Below are positions 5,587 through 10,985 of a stretch of 10,985 bases of DNA, piece after piece. Under the pieces are notes generated by a model, which saw nothing but the letters and a program-made list of their open reading frames with translations, was not told the DNA's origin and ran no database searches. How positions within the stretch are numbered: the stretch's first letter is position 1; every line of letters begins with the position of its first letter. The position numbers and the translations under genes are program-made. This DNA is from RYN-433 sp036558265 (GTDB lineage: Bacteria; Planctomycetota; Phycisphaerae; Tepidisphaerales; Tepidisphaeraceae), in the NCBI GenBank assembly GCA_036558265.1, contig DATBFY010000236.1, forward strand, positions 1 to 10,985. The letters run 5' to 3'.

Positions 5587-7158
5587 ATGGCGGCCAGCCG
5601 GAAGGTCTGTAACCTCAATCGTCTGCTCCAGATCCGTTCCGAAGCGCGTGCCCGCGGCCAGACGCTGGTTCACTGTCACGGGTGCTTCGACATCGTCCAT
5701 CCGGGGCACATCCACTACCTGCAATTCGCGCGGGCGCAGGGGGACATGCTGGTGGTGTCGGTGTCGGCCGACCCACAGGTGAACAAAGGGGCCGATCGAC
5801 CGCTAATCCCCGAGGATCTTCGGGCGGGCAGCCTGGCGGCGCTGGAGTGCGTGGACGTCGTCTACGTGAATCCGCACCCGACGGCCGTCGAGCTGCTTGA
5901 GCAGTTGAAGCCCGACGTGTACGTCAAAGGGCGCGAGTACGAGACGAACAACGATCCCCGGTTCCTGGCTGAGCGCGATACCGTCACCCGCCACGGCGGT
6001 CGGGTCGTCTTCTCATCAGGCGACGTGATTTACTCCTCGTCGTCGCTGATCGGCGGGATGAGCACGAGCGCGTTCAACGGTGAGAAGCTGCGGCGATACC
6101 TTGACGCCTACGACCTGGGTGGGCGACGCCTGTTAGACCTGGTTGGCGCTTTTCGCGATCGAAAGGTGGTGGTCGTCGGGGATTACATCCTGGACCGGTA
6201 TCACTTCTGCGAGCCGGCGTCGGTGGCGGCCGAGTCGCCAATGATGAACCTGCAACAGCTCAAGACCGAGGACTTCGACGGAGCGGCGGGGGTGATCGCG
6301 CTGCACCTGGCGGGTCTGGGCGCGGCGCCGACGCTTGTGACCGCGCTCGGGATGGAAGAGGAGTCGGATCGGGTGGAGGAACGACTGCGCCGCCGCGGCG
6401 TGAGCGTAGCCGCCCTGCGAACGCGCAGGCAGCTTCCGCTCAAGCGCCGCTACCTCGCGGAGCTGACCAAGGTGCTCAAGATCGATGAGGGCGGGTCATC
6501 TGCGCACGATTCGAAGGTGGAGCTTGAATTCGCCGGGCGGATCCTGGAGGCGTCGGCGGACGCGGCGGCGGTGATCTTCGCGGACTTCGGCTATGGCGTG
6601 ATCACGCCCAACTTGCTGGTGCGGGTGATGCCGGAGCTGCGCAAGCGCGTGAACGTCATCACCGCGGATGTCAGCGGGATGCGGTCGAACCTGCTGCAAT
6701 TCCGGGATGTGGACCTGTTCTGCCCGACCGAGCGCGAGGTGCGCGAGACGCTGCACGACTTCTCGACCGGGATCAACAACATCGTCTACGGCTTGCTCTC
6801 CAAGACCGGCGCCAAGCAGGCGCTGGTGACGCTGGGCAAGCAGGGGCTGATCGTCTTCGATCAGTACCGCGCGCGGGCGGCGGGTGAGGCGTGGGAGCGC
6901 AAGCTCCGCAGCGAGTACCTGCCGGCGTTGGCGACGCAGGCGATCGACCCGCTGGGGTGCGGCGACGCACTTTTGGCGGCGGCGAGCCTGACGCTGGCGG
7001 TGGGCGGCTCGGTCCAAGCGGCGGCGTACCTGGGGTCGGTGGCTGCGGCGTTCGAAGTCCAGCGCGTGGGCAACCAACCGGTGACGAGCGAAGACCTGCT
7101 GGCGGGACTGGCGCTGCCCGCGTCGGTCAATCAACAGGCGCGGAGGCTGGCCTCGTGA
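5587..7158 (+). CDS. Bifunctional sugar-phosphate nucleotidyltransferase / PfkB-family kinase (HldE-like, domains reversed)
   Basis: A 523-residue fusion. Residues about 25-160 are a cytidylyltransferase-fold domain with HGCFDIVHPGH (31-41, HxGH motif), LKPDVYVKGREY (107-118) and YSSSSLI (149-155). Residues about 190-510 are a PfkB/ribokinase-type kinase with VVVVGDYILDRY (194-205), a DGAAG stretch (231-235) where GGAAN is usual, VLKIDEG, FADFGYGVIT (331-340) and the catalytic-loop segment DPLGCGDALLA (454-464), with the base Asp460 kept. HldE (RfaE) carries the same domains in the opposite order and makes ADP-heptose precursors for surface glycans. This protein probably phosphorylates and nucleotide-activates a sugar, but the sugar and nucleotide are unknown. 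No good Shine-Dalgarno precedes the ATG. Its stop overlaps the next gene by 4 nt (GTGA). Confidence 0.88.
   Translation: MAASRKVCNLNRLLQIRSEARARGQTLVHCHGCFDIVHPGHIHYLQFARAQGDMLVVSVSADPQVNKGADRPLIPEDLRAGSLAALECVDVVYVNPHPTAVELLEQLKPDVYVKGREYETNNDPRFLAERDTVTRHGGRVVFSSGDVIYSSSSLIGGMSTSAFNGEKLRRYLDAYDLGGRRLLDLVGAFRDRKVVVVGDYILDRYHFCEPASVAAESPMMNLQQLKTEDFDGAAGVIALHLAGLGAAPTLVTALGMEEESDRVEERLRRRGVSVAALRTRRQLPLKRRYLAELTKVLKIDEGGSSAHDSKVELEFAGRILEASADAAAVIFADFGYGVITPNLLVRVMPELRKRVNVITADVSGMRSNLLQFRDVDLFCPTEREVRETLHDFSTGINNIVYGLLSKTGAKQALVTLGKQGLIVFDQYRARAAGEAWERKLRSEYLPALATQAIDPLGCGDALLAAASLTLAVGGSVQAAAYLGSVAAAFEVQRVGNQPVTSEDLLAGLALPASVNQQARRLAS
7142..7146 (+). promoter_or_regulatory. Ribosome binding site deciding the GTG start at 7155
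   Basis: GGAGG ends 8 nt before the GTG at 7155, whose last bases form the stop of the preceding gene (GTGA). The longer open frame starts at 6891, deep inside the upstream gene, and can be dismissed. Confidence 0.7.
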
Positions 7159-9260
7159 ACTGGCAGCGGCTGGACATGCTGGGGGCGCGATTCCGCGCGA
7201 ACTGCGACGCGCTCGCGACGCGCGACGCGGAGCTGGCGGGGCGATTGCGGTCGCATCGACCCAGCGCGCAATACGTCATCGCGACGCAGGACGAGCGGGT
7301 TCACCTGGCGCGACTTGAGGGGACGACAGCTCACGTGATCCCGTGCCGGTTACCGCCCGTGGGGGCGCAGCAGGTCGCACAGCAGCTCTGCCTGACCGGC
7401 CGGTATCACGAGCCGGTATTGGTGGCCGGGATCGACCAGGGGTGGTTGTGGCATTTCCTGTACCAACTCCCGGCGGAGGCGCCGGCATGCCCCGGGTATC
7501 GGGCGCCGCTGTTCTTTTTGGTGAAGGAGATCAAGGAGCTTTGGATCGCCGCCCATCTGCACGACTGGCGGCAATTGCTGGCCGACGCGCGCGTGCAGAT
7601 CCTGGTGGGAGCGGACGCATACTCGCAGGTATTGCGAACGATCGATGCGAATCCGCGCATCAACATTCCGCGGCTTTCGGTCACGCTCGATCCGGCCGTC
7701 TGGCCCGCGGGGAAGAACCTGGACGTGTTGACCTCCGAGCTCCTGTCGTCGCTCAACGCACGCCTTGGAGTCGCCGGCGAGCGGCTCAAGGCCCTTTACG
7801 CGGCGAACACCGATGCCTCCATTGCTGCCCGCCTGCGCAGCGGCGCAAAGCTCCGCGTGCTGGGTCTGACCGCGCGCTTCACCACGTTCCTGCAGCACTC
7901 GATGCGCGACTGGTTGGCGGCGTTCGCGGCGATGGGGCATGAAACACGCCTCTTGATCGAGCAGGCCGACCACGAGCAGCTCAACAGCCTGGTCGTCGCC
8001 GAGATGGCCGCGGAATTCAGGCCCGACCTGATCCTGATGATCGACCACTACCGCGGCGAGTTGGGCGGCATGCCCGCGACCTGCCCGGCGGTCATGTGGG
8101 TGCAGGATTACCTGCCCAATATCTTCAACAAGAGTGCGGGCGCCGCGCAAACGCCATACGACTACGTCATCGGTTACAACCGCACCGAGTGCACGACGAA
8201 GTTCGACTACCCCGCCAGCCGGTTCCTTTCGGTGCACGTGGGCGTGAACGAGGAGCGCTTCGCACCACCGGATCTGAACGAGGAGGACCGGCGGCGGTTC
8301 GAGTGCGATATCTCCTTCGTCGGTCATGCCAGCAAGCCGGCCGAGGCGATCATCCGCGAGGCCGTCGAGCAGACGACGCCGGAGGCCAAGCCGCTTTTGA
8401 TGGATGCGTTCGAGCGCTTGCGCGCGGTTTACGCGGAGGGCCACGCGCTGACCCATCCGCTGCACATCCGCGGCATCATCGAGCAGGCGTGCGTGCAGCT
8501 TCGACTCGCGCCCGACGCCGACAGCCTCCAGCGGATCACGGACCTCTTTACGCATCGGATCAACAACGCGCTGTTCCGTCACCAGGCGCTGGGGTGGGCG
8601 GCGGATGCGGGCGTCAACCTGCACGTCTACGGCAACGGCTGGGAGCAAAACCCACGATTCGCGCGATTTGCCAGAGGCCCGGCCGACAATGCCACCGCGC
8701 TGCGGAAGATCTACCGCGCGTCGCGGATCAACCTCCAGGCCATCCCGCATGGCTCGGTGCACCAACGATTGCTCGAGGGACTGTGCGCCGGTGGGTTCTT
8801 CCTCTGCCGCTACGTCCCCGGGGACGTCCTGGATCGCACCTATGAGCCTCTCTGGGCCTGGTGCCGGCGTGAGGGCGTGTCCAACGACGAACAGCTGATC
8901 CAGCGGGCGACTCCCGACGTGCTCCGCATGCTCGGCGAGCTTCAGCGGACGATCGGCATCGACCCCTTCAAGCTGGGCGTCGCCCTCACCGATGACATGC
9001 GCCTCAGCCACGACAACGGGTACATCCGCACCGCCATCCTCGATCCCGAACATAACCTGATCTCGTTCGATTCCCGGGCGGTGCTGCACCAGCGGATCAC
9101 GCATTTCCTCGATCGTCCCCAGGAGCGCCAAGCCATCGCAAAATCGATGCGCGAGAGGGTACTCGAGCGATTGACCTACCGGGCGACGACGCGGCGCGTG
9201 CTCGAATTTATCGCCAACGATCTGGCCGGCCGCGCCAAGCCCCAGGAGGCCGCCGCCTAG
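7155..9260 (+). CDS. CgeB-like glycosyltransferase with an additional N-terminal domain
   Basis: A 701-residue cytoplasmic protein. The C-terminal part (about 232-690) reads as a two-Rossmann glycosyltransferase of the CgeB/Glyco_trans_1_2 type: LRVLGLTARFTTFLQHSM (233-250), DLILMIDHYRGELGG (291-305), VMWVQDYLPNIF (313-324), CDISFVGHASKP (384-395), LHVYGNGWEQ (489-498), then the donor-site helix region SRINLQAIPHGSVHQRLLEG and LCAGGFFLCRY (543-553). Residues 1-230 form a separate domain; its PLFFLVKEIKELW and LLADARVQILVGAD stretches recall the N-terminal region of MAF/DUF115-type glycosyltransferases, which is only a resemblance by eye. It follows the kinase-nucleotidyltransferase by a 4-nt overlap and precedes the formyltransferase-like gene by 20 nt. 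It probably transfers a sugar onto a surface glycan or protein. Donor and acceptor are unknown. Confidence 0.82.
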   Translation: MNWQRLDMLGARFRANCDALATRDAELAGRLRSHRPSAQYVIATQDERVHLARLEGTTAHVIPCRLPPVGAQQVAQQLCLTGRYHEPVLVAGIDQGWLWHFLYQLPAEAPACPGYRAPLFFLVKEIKELWIAAHLHDWRQLLADARVQILVGADAYSQVLRTIDANPRINIPRLSVTLDPAVWPAGKNLDVLTSELLSSLNARLGVAGERLKALYAANTDASIAARLRSGAKLRVLGLTARFTTFLQHSMRDWLAAFAAMGHETRLLIEQADHEQLNSLVVAEMAAEFRPDLILMIDHYRGELGGMPATCPAVMWVQDYLPNIFNKSAGAAQTPYDYVIGYNRTECTTKFDYPASRFLSVHVGVNEERFAPPDLNEEDRRRFECDISFVGHASKPAEAIIREAVEQTTPEAKPLLMDAFERLRAVYAEGHALTHPLHIRGIIEQACVQLRLAPDADSLQRITDLFTHRINNALFRHQALGWAADAGVNLHVYGNGWEQNPRFARFARGPADNATALRKIYRASRINLQAIPHGSVHQRLLEGLCAGGFFLCRYVPGDVLDRTYEPLWAWCRREGVSNDEQLIQRATPDVLRMLGELQRTIGIDPFKLGVALTDDMRLSHDNGYIRTAILDPEHNLISFDSRAVLHQRITHFLDRPQERQAIAKSMRERVLERLTYRATTRRVLEFIANDLAGRAKPQEAAA

Positions 9261-9280
9261 CGCTGACCGAGGTTTCGACC

Positions 9281-9691
9281 ATGACCGACGCAACCCACGA
9301 CGCAATCGACTGGACGCAACCGTCCACGCAGATCGAAACGTTCGTCCGCGCCGCCTTTGCCCGGCGGCAGGCGTGGGGCGGTGGCGACCTCGACCGCGCC
9401 CCGGCCGCTACGGCCACCATCGGACAGGTCGTGATCGGCATCGTCCACGCCCGCGCCGGCGGCACGATGTCCTCCTACCCCCCCGGAACCATCACCCGCT
9501 GCGACGAGCAGGTCTGGGTGCAGACCGGTCGCGGACACCTGGCGATCGAGCGCGTCATTGTGGGGGAGCGCGAACAGGACGCCGTGGCATACTTTGTCGC
9601 CCACGGCTACACGCCTGGCGACACGTTCGACACCTCCTCACGCTGGACGCCACAACCCCCAACTCCCCGGGAATTCAGTCATGCGGCTTGA
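9281..9691 (+). CDS. Stand-alone formyltransferase C-terminal-like domain protein
   Basis: A 136-residue protein resembling only the C-terminal (OB-fold) part of methionyl-tRNA formyltransferase and sugar formyltransferases such as ArnA. Key stretches are IDWTQPSTQIETFVRAA (9-25), PPGTITRCDEQVWVQTGRG (67-85) and HLAIERV (86-92). The catalytic N-terminal Rossmann domain (Asn-His-Asp site, HxSLLPxxRG-type motif) is absent here, and I see none elsewhere in the window. The segment between IDW and PGT lacks the usual PYPGA stretch. A C-terminal extension has YFVAHGYTPGDTFD. GAGG at 9269-9272 supports the ATG. Its end overlaps the DegT aminotransferase by 11 nt, which suggests it binds or helps process the aminated sugar. 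It might alternatively be a scaffold or half of a split enzyme. Confidence 0.7.
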   Translation: MTDATHDAIDWTQPSTQIETFVRAAFARRQAWGGGDLDRAPAATATIGQVVIGIVHARAGGTMSSYPPGTITRCDEQVWVQTGRGHLAIERVIVGEREQDAVAYFVAHGYTPGDTFDTSSRWTPQPPTPREFSHAA

Positions 9692-10832
9692 CGCCAACAA
9701 CTCCCAGTTCGAGAAGATCCCCTGGGCCCGCCCGTCGGTCGGCGACGAGGAGTTCAACGAGGTGATCGAGACGATGCGCAGCGGGTGGCTCTCCTGCGGC
9801 CCGCGCGTCGAGCGGTTCGAGGCCGACATGGCCCGACGCGCCGGGCGCAAGTTCGGCGTCGCCGTCAACAATGGCACGGCCGCGCTGGACCTGGCGATCC
9901 GCGTCGCGGACGTGCGGCCCGGCGACGAGGTGATCGTCCCGGCCCTGTCCTACCTGGCGACCGCCAGCGTGCTGGTCATCCAAGGCGCCAAGCCCGTCTT
10001 CGTGGACGTCGATGCCCGCAACCTGGGGTTGGACCCGAACCTCGTTGCCCAGCGGATCACGCCCCAGACGCGTGCAATCCTCTGCACCGACCACGGCGGC
10101 AACCCGTGCGACTTCGCCCGGCTTTCCGCGATCGCAGACCGTCACAAGATCCCCCTACTCCTCGACGGCGCGCAGAGCATCGGCTCATTCCTCTCCGGCC
10201 GGCCGACGCTCTCATACGGGTTCGTCTCGACCACGAGCTTCCACGCCGCCAAGACGATGACGACCATCGAGGGGGGCATGCTCTTCACGGACGACGAGCA
10301 GGTCGCGCGGCGACTTCGGATCATGCGATCGCAGGGCGAGGACCCCACGCGCAAGTATTTCCACGTCGAGCTCGGGCTGAACTTCCGCATGACCGAGATC
10401 GCCGCTGCCATTGGGCTGGCCCAGCTCAAAAAGCTGGATGACCTGCTGGCCAACCGCCGCCTGCTGGCGACGCGCTACGCGACCGAGTTCGCATCGCTGG
10501 GCCTCTTTTCTCCCCCGGGGCTGCCCTACGCGCACAACAGTCACTTCCTCTACACGCTGCTGGTCCCCGCGCGCGACAAGGTGGCGGCCACGCTCAAGGA
10601 GCGCGGCATCGAGACCCGATCGTGCTACCCCCTGCCGCTCTACGATCAACCGATCTTCCAGCACCTGCCGCACGACCCCTGCCCGGTGACGGAGCGAGTC
10701 GCCGCCACGATCCTGAATCCGCCGATGTTCTACGGCCTGTCGCCCCAGCAGCAGAAGCGTGTCGGCAACGAGCTGCGCGCGGCGCTCGAAGCTCTCTCAC
10801 CCCAGGAGCGCACCTTGCGCGAGGCGGTATGA
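9681..10832 (+). CDS. DegT/DnrJ/EryC1/StrS-family PLP sugar aminotransferase
   Basis: A 383-residue PLP enzyme that transaminates a keto-sugar nucleotide to an amino sugar for glycan synthesis. Motifs: GWLSCGPRVERFE near the start, VAVNNGTAALDLA (60-72) for phosphate binding, DGAQ (162-165, Asp162 pairing with the PLP ring nitrogen), SFHAAKTMTTIEGGM (186-200) with the Schiff-base Lys191, and LNFRMTEIAAAIGLAQLKKL (233-252). The length is typical. The ATG at 9681 follows family alignment (IPWARPSVGDEEF begins the fold); a longer in-frame start at 9558 lies inside the preceding gene. It overlaps the formyltransferase-like gene by 11 nt and the next gene by 4 nt (ATGA). The product could be a 3- or 4-amino sugar; the partner dehydratase or dehydrogenase is not in the window. 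Confidence 0.95.
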   Translation: MRLDANNSQFEKIPWARPSVGDEEFNEVIETMRSGWLSCGPRVERFEADMARRAGRKFGVAVNNGTAALDLAIRVADVRPGDEVIVPALSYLATASVLVIQGAKPVFVDVDARNLGLDPNLVAQRITPQTRAILCTDHGGNPCDFARLSAIADRHKIPLLLDGAQSIGSFLSGRPTLSYGFVSTTSFHAAKTMTTIEGGMLFTDDEQVARRLRIMRSQGEDPTRKYFHVELGLNFRMTEIAAAIGLAQLKKLDDLLANRRLLATRYATEFASLGLFSPPGLPYAHNSHFLYTLLVPARDKVAATLKERGIETRSCYPLPLYDQPIFQHLPHDPCPVTERVAATILNPPMFYGLSPQQQKRVGNELRAALEALSPQERTLREAV

Positions 10833-10985
10833 ACGTCGCGATCGACACGGACTGCCTGCCCCTCCCGACGTTCGCACGCCGCTGCGAGACGACGGATCTG
10901 ACCGTCTACACCTTTTCCCTCATCCGCGGCCTGCAAACCCCCGACTCTCCCGTCGATCGCCTGCTGGTGCTCACGCGGGACGAGT
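10829..10985 (+). CDS. Probable GT4-type glycosyltransferase, N-terminal fragment
   Basis: The first 52 codons of a gene cut by the right edge. It starts at an ATG overlapping the aminotransferase stop (ATGA), with GAGGCGG just upstream. The beginning MNVAIDTDCLPLP, then LTVYTFSLIRGL and VDRLLVLTRDE resemble the first strand-helix-strand of GT-B glycosyltransferases (MxIxIDxxxL ... Y...L...L ... D.~.L). That is suggestive but short, so the function is inferred mainly from the operon context. Confidence 0.5.
   Translation, partial: MNVAIDTDCLPLPTFARRCETTDLTVYTFSLIRGLQTPDSPVDRLLVLTRDE

Noticed and set aside
7350..9305. 651-codon minus-strand open frame opposite the glycosyltransferase
   Set aside because: It has no recognisable motif and an Arg/Val/Gln-rich shadow composition. 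The plus-strand frame carries clear GT motifs, a ribosome binding site and coupled neighbours.
1..10985. Search for tRNA, rRNA, CRISPR, transposase and defence-system genes
   Set aside because: None was seen. The EVE gene alone, without restriction, methylation or nuclease neighbours, is not evidence for a defence island.

Overview
The window is GC-rich (strongly G/C at third codon positions) and densely packed with genes on both strands. It shows no tRNA, rRNA, CRISPR array, insertion sequence or phage gene. The gene mix suggests a Gram-negative-type, high-GC bacterium, and Planctomycetota (perhaps Phycisphaerae-like) is my best guess. The reasons are a YlbF-family protein outside the Firmicutes, a nucleotidyltransferase-kinase fusion related to HldE, a CgeB-type glycosyltransferase and weak Shine-Dalgarno sites. 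This placement is an inference from gene content, not a proof.

Layout: (1) Positions 1-1202, minus strand: an M20 metallopeptidase cut by the left edge and a PaaI-like hotdog thioesterase, 42 nt apart. (2) Positions 1203-1262: a short divergent gap holding four head-to-tail 7-bp units. (3) Positions 1263-2258, plus: a CorA-type divalent cation channel. (4) Positions 2259-2392: a convergent gap dominated by a long imperfect inverted repeat, a likely two-way terminator or dispersed palindromic element. (5) Positions 2393-3436, minus: a MoeB/ThiF-type E1-like adenylyltransferase with an extra C-terminal domain. (6) Positions 3437-3515: a divergent promoter region with a good sigma70-like promoter. 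(7) Positions 3516-4990, plus: a tight set of three small genes, a YlbF-family protein, an EVE-domain protein and a membrane bPH2 protein. (8) Positions 5062-5493, plus: an unrecognised, highly polar, probably disordered 143-residue protein. (9) Positions 5587-10985, plus: a surface-glycan operon running off the right edge.

The operon in (9) is the most interesting part. It encodes a nucleotidyltransferase-PfkB kinase fusion (HldE domains in reversed order), a two-part CgeB-type glycosyltransferase, a free-standing domain resembling the C-terminal part of Fmt/ArnA formyltransferases, a DegT-family sugar aminotransferase, and the start of a probable second glycosyltransferase. The genes overlap by 4, 11 and 4 nt, or are 20 nt apart, so they are almost certainly co-transcribed. 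Together they could activate a sugar phosphate, aminate (and possibly formylate) a nucleotide sugar, and transfer sugars to a cell-surface glycan or glycoprotein. The exact sugar cannot be read from the sequence. No catalytic formyltransferase domain is visible in the window, so the formyltransferase-like gene is an orphan domain here.
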